64,000 nt of DNA, taken from the NCBI RefSeq assembly GCF_028453695.1, contig NC_135774.1, forward strand, positions 7,564,001 through 7,628,000, given 5' to 3'. The notes beneath the pieces are model-generated. The model had not been told where the DNA came from, searched no databases, and saw only the letters and a program-made list of their open reading frames with translations. The stretch's first letter is position 1, and the number at the start of each line of letters is the position of its first letter. The DNA is from Augochlora pura. Taxonomy: Eukaryota; Arthropoda; Insecta; Hymenoptera; Halictidae. Made by a program: the position numbers and the translations under genes. Positions 12,629 to 25,752 of the stretch are shown piece after piece.

Positions 12629-12652
12629 GAGACACCGTGTATACGGTGTCTC
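12629..12652. repeat. Perfect 10-bp-arm hairpin
   Basis: GAGACACCGT, a four-base loop GTAT, then ACGGTGTCTC. It lies in AT-rich DNA about 100 bp after the foldback element at 12231 and may be the fused ends of a lost element. Confidence 0.8.
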
Positions 12653-13139
12653 CAAACTTACAAATTGAACGAGATCGAGATGTCACGAAAGGACAAGTCA
12701 AAGCTATAAAGGACAGTTTTGTATTTCTTTATTTATGAATACATCGGTGTTGAAATAACAGTTCGACAATAGGTTTTCTTCTTTGGTCAAACAATATGGA
12801 TCAATACAGTTGCAAAAAAACAACGCAATTTTCATATTTTATCTGTTTTTATAATTTATTCCCTTACCAGGGTTTATAAACGAACCTAGAAATACATTGT
12901 ATTTTCTTCATGCATTACTATAATGAAAATCTAATTAAAAACGATGGTTTGCTGGAAAGCAAACTCAAACACTAAATTACCCAAAGGTGCATGGAGTGAA
13001 TGAAATGAAAATAATATGACCCTTCGGAAACCCTTGGTGGGTGAAATTAATTTCCAGCTCATAAACAACAAAATGTCATTGTATCGTTGAATAGGAAATG
13101 GTTGCGTGATTGGAATCAAATTCAAAATGTGACGTGCTG

Positions 13140-15620
13140 AAATTAAAGAAAATTAATTAGTGCTGCTTCTGAGATTATTTTCGTGATCATTAAATATCAT
13201 CGAAGGAAATAGTGACTACGTAGCGGTATATGCAACTATCAAGGTATAGAGAACAAGAGAAACAATTTGTGCATTGTTTATAGACATTACAACGAAAACG
13301 TTTTATTATTTTGCATACCAATTTGTATACAACTTTATGGAAAATTGAAAAGCGTTACAACAAACAAGAAATTACTTTTCAATCAAACTTTTAACAACCT
13401 TCGTTTTTTTTTATACTTTTGCTACAAAATCAGTAACCGTTGTAATCTTTCGATTTTATTTTGCTTTGCTACTCTTCGCTAAAACAATTTTGCAACGCCA
13501 AATAGATACAGTTTTAAATGCGGTCAGATCCGAGATATATTTATAGGAACTTAGTTTATTGCATTCAAGTGCTGCATCTAAACTTATATCCTCGATGCAC
13601 TATTTCGTACCTTAGCTTGAAACAATTGTTGGGTCGCATTATGTAAGCACAGTCCTTCATATTATTAAATTATTATACTTCGCTACTTTATTGGTAAAAT
13701 TCTGTTAAAATTATCGAAGGATGAAATAATGTATTTAACACCTGTGCCTTTAAACCGATCCAAACCGATCCAGTATATTTTCAAAATCATAATTTACCTT
13801 GGCTTTTTTAGAATTATAATTTGTTCGCATAAAATGCTTGATATCTAACGCTTAATAATTAATTATTTAATTACACAACTAAGAAGCAATGGTTTTAAAA
13901 ATACTCACTATAATACTCTTCATTTAATATAATATAACATAATACAATTGTAAAATAACATATGTTAATGTTGCAAACCCATTCATAAGATAACGAATCA
14001 CTAGGTAAATTCGCAGTTGAATTATTAATCAAATATTTTGATCAGTGTGTCATATTTTAAAGTAGTATTTGCTATCTTTCAGTTTCTTAAACATTTTTTA
14101 TAATCGTCGTAAAATCTTCAAACCGTGTAAAATGAAAATATTGTAATTTAAATGAAAATGCATAAAATGATAAACTCCAATAGAGTAAATCCATTCAGAA
14201 AATTATTAATTACTATTTACATTCGCAATTGAATCATTAGTTAAACAGTAGAGATTTTCAATACGAAAGTATTTTAAACATAAAACTCGTATTTTTGTAA
14301 TTTTGTTCTTGAAGATATCAACAAAAACCAATCGTCAACTTAAAATCTTGAGAGAATAACGGATTAAGATCAGAATAACATATTGTATTAAAATGAAACA
14401 TTAATTTACATATATACATATATTAAACCTATCTTAAATTATATCTAGTTATATTATATTATAAATATATCATTATATTATATATATAAATTTCTTTTAA
14501 ATCAAGGAAAATAAAAAGGTAAATAAAAAGTTCTAATAACCTAAATCTGCCCACAAAGCCATTCATTTCGATAAATATTCGCAATCGGCTCCTACGTGAG
14601 ATATTAAAAGTAGTGACGTTATAAATATCAGGAAATTTGAACGAATTATTCTGTAACGTTTCACCACTTTCGATCGTGTTGTTTCGCTAATTGCCCATTG
14701 AAATTGTTGCACATATTTCGAGCCAGCCAGTCGGCGACGACGGTAAAAAAGGTACACAGGAAGTAATGAACTCGATGTGCATTTATTTATGTAGCTACAG
14801 CGACGCGCACTGTCCCGCTTTCATTTTATTTTTACTCATGTCAGTATTCCTTTCTATTTGTGCACTTGCTTTGCGGCGTACATAGTAGTATCTCTTCAAA
14901 TCCGCACGGCAAACGTCGCCGACTACGGAAAGTTCCTGTTTGTACTGGAACGATTCGGACCGCTCTGATTGGTTCATCGTTCGTTTGCTCTTTTAAAAAT
15001 GTCGTACAGTTCCGTTTCTGTTATTCTCGTTGCTTTTTGTTTCTTTCAGGAGCTTAGTTAATGCACAGTATCGACCGACGAATAATATTAAATCCGATGT
15101 GGAAAGCTTTTTAACTGTTAACCGGAGAATTAACTTTTATTTAACTCGTTTCAGAGCGGGGCTTTTTTCCTTCGCAATGAGAAGTTATAATATTGTGCTT
15201 ATAGTAACAAATATAAATCGCTTTTCACTTGTTGATTATTTATCTTGAAAATATATTTAATAACATATTTAGAAAATGTATAAATCAGATATCTCCAAGG
15301 AGTAAAAGAATTAATACAAATACTTTAAATAATGATTTTGTAGATAGAATATTCGTAGATAAATGACAAAGCTATTATCTCGTAATGGCTTGAAATTATA
15401 AAAAAGTTCAATAAAAGAAATTTGCATGGTTTCAGAGCAGTTACAAAATGCACGTAAATTATTCCTTTTTATTCGTGACTTCCTCGAGTTATGAAGATCA
15501 ACTTCGGTTTTTTAAATGCATACATATAAATTCGTATGCATAAATAGCTAGTAGATGTCATTTGCAGTCAAAATGGTGTCGTATCAAAAACTGCTATTAT
15601 GCACCGATGAGGTATAATTA
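13140..15620. other. Intergenic AT-rich DNA with a GC-richer island at 14660-15060
   Basis: Mostly AT-rich sequence with no recognised repeats. The island at 14660-15060 has open frames on both strands without domains. No gene is supported. Confidence 0.35.
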
Positions 15621-15629
15621 ATCAATCGA

Positions 15630-15832
15630 TGCGAAGCAATTGAACCAAAGAGCGGAAATGGATTTCGTCCGCCTTGGACTGCCGAACTCGTCGCTCATAG
15701 TACAATGTTTTTCTATTTTTAAGGACTCGTAAACAAAGCCGTGTATTCCATATCCCTTAAGAAAAAATTTACTTCAAATGATCTCAGCAACTCCTAATTT
15801 CCCTATTTTGAATAACTTTTTAGGAAATCCTT
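15630..15832. mobile_element. Foldback MITE fragment, right arm only
   Basis: This stretch aligns with the right arm of the complete element at 33256: AACCAA, CTCGTAAACAAAGCCG, TACTTCAAATGATCTCAG and AACTCCTAATTTCCC. The left arm and both termini are absent. Confidence 0.55.
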
Positions 15833-16512
15833 TATATATTCTGCTATTTGTTATGCAGTTTATTTTACTAAATATATCCTGCCATCCTTATCTACTGTAT
15901 TTATTTAAAACGACGTAGTGCTTTTTGAAACCAAACTGTGCAAATTCTAAAATGGGCGTCATTAAGAAATTTTATTTCAGACGTCAAAAGGATGTCCATT
16001 TTGGAACGCCGTCGAGATATTTTAAAAATGGACAATAGAATAAAAGTAAAATAAAATAAAATAGAATAAAGAAAGTAAAATAGAATAAAAATAGTTTTTT
16101 ATACAAATTATTCGTTGCCAAGAGTACACCGATTAGCAATTTATTTTCTATAAACATAACTTTTTCACCCGTTGAAGTTCACCCCTTATAATACAGTAAA
16201 TTTTCCCCTAAATTGCCACTTAGTTTATAAAACAAAAATGGATAACTTGAAAAGGGGGGGATACGATTATTCGAACCGCGCAGCTCGTTTTTATAGTTAT
16301 TCATAATCGGCAATTGTAAAAACGAGCCGCGGGGTTAGAAAATAGTTAATTTAGGTGTTTTTGTTTTTATTACTTATACATATATACTATTGTTAATTTA
16401 TTAAGAGTTACTTTCTTAAAGCTCGCTCCTATATGTACTCTATTCCTAAATTTCCTACAAATAGCCGCTTACGGTCTACTAACGGCTTACGAACGGCCTA
16501 AAATTTATTTTG

Positions 16513-16721
16513 AAGATGTCTATAAAATGTCGATAAGATGTCTGTTAGACACCTAAAAGATGACTTAAAAACGTCTAAAAGATATGTTAAAGATATCTAA
16601 AAGACGTCTTGATTTGTAACACAGTACACGTTTAAGATATTTGCAGAATATTCAAGACGTCTTAAAAACGTCTTAAAGACATCCCAAATGTCGTACACCT
16701 TTAAGACACCTTAAAGACGCC
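16513..16721. repeat. Degenerate array of AAGACGTCTT-like motifs
   Basis: About 200 bp dense in AAGATGTCTA, AAAACGTCTAAAAGAT, AAGACGTCTT, AAACGTCTTAAAGACATC and TTAAAGACGCC. The core AGACGTCT is palindromic, so motifs appear on both strands. No fixed period is obvious. It is either a decayed minisatellite or a cluster of sites. Confidence 0.6.
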
Positions 16722-16989
16722 GTTGTGCTATCTAGGTATAGTCAGGCTAGGTTTTAATGGCTAAGGATGACATAAAATGTATAATATGCTCCACACGTAA
16801 ATATTAAAATTTTCCACCACGAGAACATGTCGTCTTGTCAATTAAAATTGTCTTCTTGATGTAGTAAATTATTTCGTCATATCCGGTTAACAGGTTAAGC
16901 GTTATTCAACGTTGTATAGATTTCATAAAATTTCTTCGTCGGGAATGAACCGTTTCAGTTTTAACCCTTGTGCGACTGTTCCAGTGAGA

Positions 16990-19400
16990 TATTAAATATC
17001 GGGTAATAATCCGGTTTTTTTGTGAAGAACGTCGACGGTTATTAAATTTCAACTTCCTTTTAATGAATGCGACGATACTGTGCGATGCAATTGAACTTAT
17101 GAAATCATGACAGACTCTAAATTACAACTCTTGGAGAGTGAATTTTAGAAACGGCTTCCATCAATTACTGCGTGATAGTGATTAATATCGATTTTCAACC
17201 AACACGGTAGATATAATGTTTAAAAAGTCAAATTATGTAACAAATTCTATTTGTATAATCTTCTTTTCGAGGAGACTGTATTAAATTAATTTAATAGCCG
17301 TAATCAATTTTGCTAGAATTGAAAGAAATAGTTTATTTACAGTGAGGAGAAAAACAGAGTCCACAAGCACTTAAAAGGATAGAAGTTTTTTAAGATTGGA
17401 GCAAATGACTTGCATTTGTTTAGATGATTGAAAGACTAATTTACTAGATAATGCTCTTACTTATAATGACAAACAAATAAAAATTCTACGTTTTTTCAAA
17501 TATTTGATGTGAGTCTATAACGAAAAAACTACACTTTGCACAGTCACATGAGGTTTTTATCTTTTTTTTCTAATCATTCCGAAGTAGTAACAAAACTAGA
17601 GAGAAATATTTTAGTCATTGCCAAGTAGACTAGACCATCTATCATGTAAAAAATTCCAAGTAAATATTATAAATTAATATAAATAGAAACATTATAAATA
17701 AATAGTAGAGACTCTCTTATCCGAAGGTTTATTTTCGAATTATTCTGAGAACAAAACATTCTGCCATGTAAAAATTTAATTGAAGCTTTGTGCTTGCTAA
17801 TAATATATTTAAATAATACACTGATTATTTGACTACCAGAATATTATAAAAGTAAATATTAGAATAAAGAAATCTCTACTGTATTTACTCGATACGTTTC
17901 TTGTCTTCGTTTTACAAAGAAAAGGATGAATTGTTTCTGCTCTCAGAAAATAAATTTCATTTAATTTAATTTATCGATAATGAAGCAGAAATAATCAAAA
18001 GTTTTGTGAGAACATAATTATCTCAATCTTTTAAGTAACCATATTATTGAATATACCGTCTATTATCCGCTACCTTCATTCGTTGGACAATTTTCACAGC
18101 CTCAATATTTTAACAATTGCGGTATGTCCACTTTATGAGATATGAAAAAAATTTAATAAAGCGGACTGACAGGGCCCCTGAATGCTACGTTACGCGTTAT
18201 TACTTAAAACAACAGCGCGCAGAGAGGTAATTGAATTTTCTTTACGCAAAATGCGGAGTCGTTGTTGCCGGTTTGCAACGCCGCCAGCAAATGCGTCGAA
18301 CGTTCGAATAAAAATATGACGTTTAAGTTATATCGATTCAGTTGCGTGGAAGCAATACATACTCCGCATGAAATCAAATACGCATGAATATTCATTTATT
18401 AATCGTTCATATGATATTTGAAGCATAAACAGTAGGAATCTCTGGCCATCTTCGCAAATATGCATTGAAAAATTACTGTCGACTTTAATTAATCGCGCAC
18501 GTCGTATTCGGAATATAAGTAATAGAAACTGGCCACACAGATATATATACTTGCGTGTGGTAAATGTTGTTAACATACGATACAATGTTGCATATCGTCA
18601 GCATTAATATTTGTCGTATTTCTTTGTCATTTTTTAATTTTCAACTGTCATTTTATTCTAAAGCTTTTTATTTTTTATTTACTTTTTTAATTCTTTTATC
18701 TGTATTATTTTTTCAATTTGTCGTATGCGCGACAAGATGTCGCGAAGAATATTTAGTTAATATTAACTAAAATAACACAAAATTATGAAATAAAGTTACT
18801 ATACAAATTGATACGTTAATTATAATATTTTGCAAAGGGTAAAATAATTGATATCCTAAAAGTGTCGAACGTCTGTTTATGTTAATACAATATCCTCTTG
18901 TATTAACAAGACGTATATCAATAAGACGTATATTTTTTAAAATATTAACTTTTACCGAAATATTAACGTCAATACCATTTCCCAAGTATAATACCATTTA
19001 CAAAGTAAGTATGTACATCGCTATGATATTATAGTTTGGAATATGAATTATGTGGTACAGGTTATTATATCAGTCAGTTTATTATAACGTTAATATTATA
19101 ATATTAATATAAAAAAGATATGCAGTTATATGCAAATCAGCATCGATACATTTGAAAACTTAAATTAATAATCATAACTATATAATTATGGCAGCTAATT
19201 CTCGTCAGCATAATTGTAATTTGGATGAAGTTAGTAGAAGTTCAAATGTTAAAAACAATTTATAACAGAAATTTCCCAGTGCATAATAAATATCAATGCA
19301 AAATAAACATCAAACGATAATTATCCTCTTTACCACTTAATAAAACATGTATCTTTAACATAGCAGCGTTTAATTCGTGATGTTCGTTCGAACATTTTTC
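16990..19400. other. Intergenic DNA upstream of the gene model
   Basis: AT-rich sequence with no coding signal that I can defend. It would include the promoter of the PDZ-PH-PH gene if the exon at 19593 is truly first; no core promoter motif stands out. Confidence 0.35.
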
Positions 19401-19592
19401 ATTTTGGTTCAGTATACGCATGTAACAGGCGTCATTGCAATGTTCTAAAATTTTTGGCCACTATCCTACGAGTGCAATGATCCGGAGTTCAGACTCAAAA
19501 AGATATCGCCTGCTTGACCAGCGCTCCAACGAATTTCTTCGAGTGAATCAGAACGTCTGGTGGCGGTGTCTCTGTTGTGTCGTTACGTAACA

Positions 19593-19674
19593 ATGAGGAA
19601 CGGCGAAGAAGTTGCCGGAAAATCTCCGGAGCTGCCAATTTCTTTGTCCGCAATGGTGGCACAAATAGCGGGTG
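19593..19674 (+). CDS. Candidate first coding exon of the PDZ-PH-PH gene
   Basis: An ATG in good context (ACAATGA) opens 27 codons, MRNGEEVAGKSPELPISLSA and seven more, in a GC-richer island (about 19480-19700) within AT-rich DNA. A donor GTTAGC follows at 19675. It leaves one G, which joins the AG opening the exon at 22169 to make GAG (Glu), so the frame flows into the PDZ domain. The alternative donor GT at 19672 gives the same phase with one residue fewer. The match of phase, start context and composition is suggestive, but there is no domain in this piece to confirm it. A different 5' exon, inside or outside the window, remains possible. Confidence 0.45.
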
Positions 19675-20033
19675 GTTAGCATGAGAGAATCAGCTTCGCA
19701 ATATCACCAACACTTCCCCAAATTATTCAATGGAATTACCGCGGTTTACTCGGATCTGTAGATCCAAAGGTTCTTGACAAAATGCAGAGCTTTCAAATAA
19801 ATGAATTTCATATAATATGTAAACGTGTAATGTGGAAAAATAGCAAATTAATTAGCGTAAAGACGGGCGTTCTCATTTTACGAGATGAAAATGCGCTTAA
19901 ACCTTGCAAGATGGAACCGGGTCATTTTGGACCCATGGTGAAATTTTGATTTAACCAGTTTATTAGTTTGGAAGTGAAATTTTTATCTTGTGTTTTATAA
20001 ATAATATATTAATATAATATAATTAATAATATA

Positions 20034-20054
20034 CACAAACACACACACACACAC
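20034..20054 (+). repeat. (CA)n microsatellite
   Basis: A short run of CA dinucleotides with one interruption at each side, embedded in AT-rich sequence of the first intron of the gene model. Confidence 0.9.
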
Positions 20055-22168
20055 GCATGTTTCAATTAATATTATTATAATTACTATTACATTAATATAT
20101 CAATATAATAATTTATTAAAGAAGGTAGAAAGACCAGTATATTTAAAGGAGCAAATAATAGTTGTTAAAGTACGCAACTTTTATGGGTCGTTAGTGACCC
20201 ATGTGCGCCCTAAAGAGTTACCAATTAACAAACACTCGGAGCAATCGCTTCACATTCATATTATCCGCACAATGAATGCACGTTGTGCTCTACTATTTTC
20301 AATTAGTTTTAATAATTATTGTTCGGTGAAATATAGAATACACAGAGCTAAGACAAAAAGAAGGAGGTCAAAAGATGTAGTCGTGATGAGAAGAAGAATA
20401 ACGATTGAACTTATGTTATATTTGAACTTATGTAATTGAATTATACCGTAGTTGAATTACTATACAATTGAAATACAATGTAATTAACAGTACTGTATCA
20501 AATTTTAAATTAGACGATTATATCAGTTAGACGATGTTCATAGTAATTTGTTCATCACCCGCCATATTTACGGTGACCATGCGTTTTTTTATTTAAAAGA
20601 GCAGCCATTTTGGTCCTCATTTTCTCATCCGGTTTGATAGAGTTTGATGGTTTGAACCAACCATTTGATAGAGTTTCGTACATTATAAATTATATCACCA
20701 GTAAAAGGACAGAATAGCGATGAGAAAATGATGAATTATGTTTACACAGATGGGTTGCCGTTTTTTAATATATCGCGCATAAAGACGTATCTTTTTAAAA
20801 AATATTTAAAATCGTTAAATTTTATTTATATCTACCTCGACCTAACGACCACACTGAACGAGTATGTTCATTAACGAACAATATGTGAATCAGTGAAAAA
20901 ATTCCAATTAAAATTAGGAACAATTGAATCTCGTCAAATACAACTTTGACCTCAATTGTATACAATTGCATGAATTATTAAAACACAAATCTGGTTTACT
21001 AAATTTAGAGCTCAATCCTGTAAAGACTGTCAAGACTTTGTCTATGAATTTAAATTGGATTTACATGAAAATAGGGCACGTAATTTATTTACCAGCTTAC
21101 TTAATTAGTGCACAAATTGCTAAAAGTGCTGAATATTCAAAGTTGATTTTAATAACAATAAAGACTCTACTGAAATTTTGTTCTTTATTTTCGATTTGAC
21201 TTTTTATGTCAAATTATCCACTTCTTGGTTTTATAACCGAAGTTAGGACACTTTTTTGTTATTATCTATAAACAAAATTGAAAATTATATTTTACAGTTG
21301 ACTAATTATAAAAATTGTGTAGGTCCATTTACAGCCCCTAAATTCGCCTAAAAGAAATTTATTTAACCAAATTATCCATTGATAAATTAGTAAAAATATT
21401 GTCAGATTTGACATAATTAATTGATTAATATGCTAACCTTTAATTTACCCTAAACAACAGAAAATGGACTCACACCATTAATAAAGGATCTATATGAAAA
21501 GCAAATGCAATACCTCAATTTATCTCTTTTCTATAAACATATGAATTTTCATAAATATTAGTAGACTAGTTATTTTCTTCATCGTCCAATCTCGCCAGGA
21601 CATTTACCTTATGGTCACCGTAACTTTAATGAAACAAATCGTTACCTGAAGCATCTAACCTTCTGCAGTGGAAGCCATTACAACTCGAAACCTTAAATAG
21701 CTTCTCTGACCTATAGTATTGTTATTTCATATAACATACTATATTTCATATATATAACAGCGAATTTTATAACTCGGGCAGCAGTCACACTTCGCACGGT
21801 TCTTTAAATATAAACAAATTCGATGATTGCTAGAAATATTTTGAAACGTGACATGACAATTGTTGATGACGCCACCGAGTCACCAATCGAGTGCAAACAA
21901 CTAATAGATAACATTCGATCACAAAAACGTTTTTCCCGACTTGTGTGCACGTCGGGTAAATGCTCGTCTAAATTGCCCTAACTTCCAGTTCGAACCATTA
22001 AGGAAACCGACCGGCGCTCGTAGACGCATGCACAAAGCAATCCGATTCATAGATTATCATGATCAGATAGGGCCGGTAGAATTTCCCTCGAACGGCGCTC
22101 CAATGAAACTTCCCGCTATTCCCGGCCCCGTAATACAGGCAACTAACGATGGGTGGTATTAATTGCAG

Positions 22169-22593
22169 AGAGCGACAAGAGGGTTGTACTGAAACGCGAG
22201 TCCGGCGGCGAGTTCGGTTTGCGCATTCATGGCTCGAAACCGGTGGTGGTTTCCGCCATCGAGCCAGACACACCGGCGGAGACCTCCGGTCTCGAAGTTG
22301 GCGACATCATAATGTCGGTGAATGGTAAAAGTGTCATGGACGCAACGCACTCGGAAATCGTCAGGCTCGCGCACTCCGGCGCCGATGTCCTCGAACTCGA
22401 AGTGGCGAGAACCTGCAACGTGCTAGCGCCGAGGGTCGTCAGGCCAGGATCCAAAGAGGGTTCCGACGAGGCACCCCTCTGCTCCGGCTACCTCTGGAGG
22501 AAATCTACGACCGCCTCCAGCACAGACAAGTGGGTTCGAAGGTGGTTTGCCCTACGCCGTGACAATTGCCTCTACTATTACAAGACTGACATG
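22169..22593 (+). CDS. Exon encoding PDZ domain and start of first PH domain
   Basis: The exon follows the acceptor TTAATTGCAG, with a branch-point-like CTAAC about 25 nt upstream, and ends ATG|GTGAGT. An in-frame TAA just upstream (22144) rules out simple extension of the open frame. It encodes a complete PDZ domain: strand RVVLKRES, the carboxylate-binding loop GEFGL, the EPDTPAETSGLEVGDIIMSVNG core, and helix B starting with His (THSEIVRL), which predicts class I C-terminal ligands. After a linker rich in charged residues comes PH1 strand 1 (GYLWRK) and the basic KWVRRWFALR, a typical phosphoinositide-binding surface, then NCLYYYKTDM. The exon ends in phase 0. Confidence 0.93.
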
Positions 22594-23906
22594 GTGAGTG
22601 ATGTAATCATTTTTTCGTTTACCTTTTTGCAGTGACGGATTAAAATTGAGGTCATTAATATGCTATAACATGCTATGACAAATAGAGTGATTATTGAAAA
22701 GCTTTTATTTAAAAAAATATAATTAGGACGAAAAATTAAAATTTTATTCATAATATTGAGAAATTAATTTAGATAGTTTTTCTGCATTTTTGCTTTGAAA
22801 ACTTGTTGATAGTTTAAATAATTTAAGGTAACAATCATTAGAGTGTCCCATAAGTTCCACCTTCTTTATAATTTGTATTTTTTTATACCGAATTTGCAGC
22901 ATTTTCTGTAAGTTAATATAAATTGTTCATCGCATCATTGTTAATCAATTTTAACAAGACATTAAGTAATTCGGTTTCATTTCACAAATTAGATTCTATA
23001 CCTTGAAAAAATTTACTTGTTCAACTTGTACTTTGTAGTAATTTATCATAGATACTAATATGTGGTTCTTTCTAAAATTTTTGATATCGTTTGTCTAACA
23101 GTTTTTCAATAAGATTCAGCTACTGAAATTACATGGGTGGTAGTAGGATATTTACACAATGATATAACTATTCCTTTAAAAATTACATCTTTTCTCAATT
23201 ATTCTAAATATTGTATAATATATGTATAGTATATTTCTCTATATACTCTACGTAACGAGGGATGTAATAACAGCAGAATATTGACTTATGAAAATCAGGA
23301 TGAATCTGAATAACAATTTTTGGTGATCTCGTGATTGACAACTCGTTCCGCCTTGTAATTCGCACCACTGTCATCTATTCAAAATAAATTTCAAATAAAT
23401 AGAAAACATAAACATAAAATACACGTTTCGCCAATTTCGCCTCAGATTTAATCCGCCACTGCTTCTTTGATAAGGTTTCTAGGATGAAAACAAAGTTATT
23501 GTAAGAGTATTTAACCTCTCGCGCTACAATTTCAGATGAAACGATTACGTCGAATTAAATAAAACATACAAAATGAAAAAGTAACAAAAACTTCTTATTA
23601 AAAATTGAACAAAATAAAAGACTAGAAAAATTGAATATATCTTATTCGATAAATATGAAATTAATTATTCACGAGAACAAACCAGCACAGCAATCGGCTA
23701 CCGCGCAGTAACCGGTTCCATCATCCTATAAAACAGCTACCTGACACTGCGAAAAGTGAACTCTCTGTCGAAGAGACTAACTACGATTCATCGGAATGGA
23801 ACCCGGTTCGCTTCGATTCTCTGCCGCAAATCCGACGAGATGACAAGTGCCTACACGCGATCATTTATTCGATGTATGGCTCACGAGGGTGCAATTTCGT
23901 TCGCAG

Positions 23907-24092
23907 GACTCACAGCCAGTGGGGGCAGTAATGCTGATAAAGTACGACGTGGAGCAAACGCCCGAACTGAAGTTACATAGTTTCGCGATAAAGAAAAAGG
24001 GTGCACCGACGCTCCGGCTCGCCGCCGACACCGAGGAGGCCGCAACCCGATGGACGACTGTCGTTAAGGAAGCCATAGAAAGAAACGACCAG
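23907..24092 (+). CDS. Exon encoding the C-terminal half of the first PH domain
   Basis: The acceptor CGTTCGCAG and donor CAG|GTACGT bound 62 codons in phase 0 at both ends. Joined to the previous exon it completes PH1: the strands around PVGAVMLIKYDV and KLHSFAIKKKG, then TLRLAADTEEAATRW and the closing helix WTTVVKEAIERNDQ, with the invariant helix Trp at about residue 218. No other frame in this interval has such a domain match, and the continuity across the 1.3 kb intron is what fixes both splice sites. The next exon lies 16.7 kb downstream, across an intron loaded with transposons and a mitochondrial DNA insertion. Confidence 0.93.
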
Positions 24093-24370
24093 GTACGTGC
24101 TATAAACGTCTCGAAAACTATCTGACCCTCTTTTCGGGCCGCGCCCGATAATGGGATCGATGTAGGAATCGGCACGAATGCTCCGAGGCTGCCGCGCGTT
24201 TCTATATGTTATCTTACTTTTACTAGCTTGTAAACGAACCCCTTGCACCCATCGCTGCGATTTATCAACTACGAATGCGCTGGTAATGTTTTCGCATAGG
24301 TATCACGACCCTGAACAGTACTCTTCCAGTGTATAAAAATTCGGGACAAAAATCGTGGCTTTTAAATTAA

Positions 24371-24606
24371 CCATTTGCACTCGAATGGCGACTCTGACGC
24401 ACCATTAAAATTATTCTATTATGTTAGAGAATAATTTTTATAACAATGAAGTTTAGATTCAAAAAATTGTTGAGTAGCAAAACTGTTGCTACGAGTCGCA
24501 AGAATCAATTTCATATGCCGAAAACTGCACTTTGTTGCATAGAATGAAAATACTATAAGCTAGAAATTTTATATCACCAGTTAAAATGACTTCGCGTGCA
24601 AATGGT
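24371..24606. mobile_element. TTAA-flanked MITE, CCATTTGCACTCGAA family
   Basis: A 236-bp element between TTAA copies (24367-24370 and 24607-24610). The left end is CCATTTGCACTCGAATGGCG; the right end in reverse complement is CCATTTGCACGCGAA. The interior aligns with the element at 50915, so both belong to one family. It lies in the large intron, 279 bp after exon 3 of the PDZ-PH-PH gene. Confidence 0.82.
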
Positions 24607-25049
24607 TAATCATTTGTCCACCTGGCACTCCTAACACTTTCTCAAAAAGGATGCACAAATGCATCGATTGATTTTTAGAAAGTATACAATTGCATAAAGA
24701 AACATTAAAGTGGCTAGGATTTTTCGTTGAATGCAAATTCCACTGATTTTTGTATATGCAATTTCTTTTTCGTTTATTACCGACCAACTTTCGTTGGAAA
24801 TATTTTTGTATTAGTTTAGTGGAAATACTTAAAAAATCCATTTGGAATATATAGGCGTTTGAGACGAAAGTAATAACATTGCATTTATTAAGAATTTTTA
24901 CTTTACTTCTTGTTTCAACTAATCGGATTTGATGTGTAGTTTATATATAAAATGTAAAATATATTAATAAGGAATATTAAAATATACAAAAATATAAGAA
25001 ATACGAGGTGTATGAACATAAAAAATATGACAAATGTAAAATATGTAAA

Positions 25050-25235
25050 AAGTGTTTTTTCCTTAGTAAGAATGTAATCCGCGGCTTCGTTTACGAGTTA
25101 CTAACTCGTTACTTTCGTTAATAACTCGTAAACAGAGTCTCGAATTGCATTTTCACTAAAGACAAAGTTTCTTCAAACAACCTCAGGAATTCGCGCATTT
25201 CCAGATTGTTAGTGACTTTTGGATCACCCTGTATA
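25050..25235. mobile_element. Foldback MITE, internally deleted copy
   Basis: The two arms meet closely here. TAATCCGCGGCTTCGTTTAC, GAGTTACTAACTCG and GTTAATAACTCGTAAACAGA form a tight inverted repeat. The right terminus ATCACCCTGTATA is preserved, and the left terminus is lost. The central GCCAATGAGAG region of the longer copies is missing. Confidence 0.65.
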
Positions 25236-25752
25236 ATTCTGAACTGCTGTGGCGACGCAACGTGAAATCTCTGTCTCATCGTAGTTCAGTATTATAACGT
25301 TCATGCGTCACGTGACTGTGCAGGATTCTATTACGTCAAATTGCTTCTGGAGGAATTAACAATTTTAATTTCGTAAAATTTCTAACAATAGGATTTATTG
25401 TCTTTTATTTAAACAATCTAACGATTTCTGGTAACTGATCCGTAAAAATTCTTGAAACGAAAAGAGTTAATGATGCCTGTCTTACAATATTATTGGTAGA
25501 AACTTTTAAAATAAATCATGACGTATAGTACATAAGAAATCCTCTCATATGCTATATAAATTCATTTATTTCTTATTTATAGTTTCTTTTTGTCGTATAA
25601 TGTTATCGCAAGGGTGCAGATGCTTGTAGGGCGTTTGGCAAAGGTCAAGATCGGACCATTAACTGCAAAATCCTCTGCATATTCATTCTCGCAAGGATAT
25701 AGGGAAAACCGTAGACAGTTCGTGACCCAATATTGTCGGAAACTTTGGAAGA

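Noticed and set aside
16963..17010. A TTAA MITE starting TTAACCCTTGTGCGAC.
   Set aside because: No matching right end was found nearby; the same applies to TTAACCCTTTCAAC at about 27789.
21941..22162. A 73-codon frame just upstream of the PDZ exon as an extension of that exon.
   Set aside because: It is in another frame, and the PDZ frame has a TAA at 22144-22146; the acceptor at 22168 fits better.
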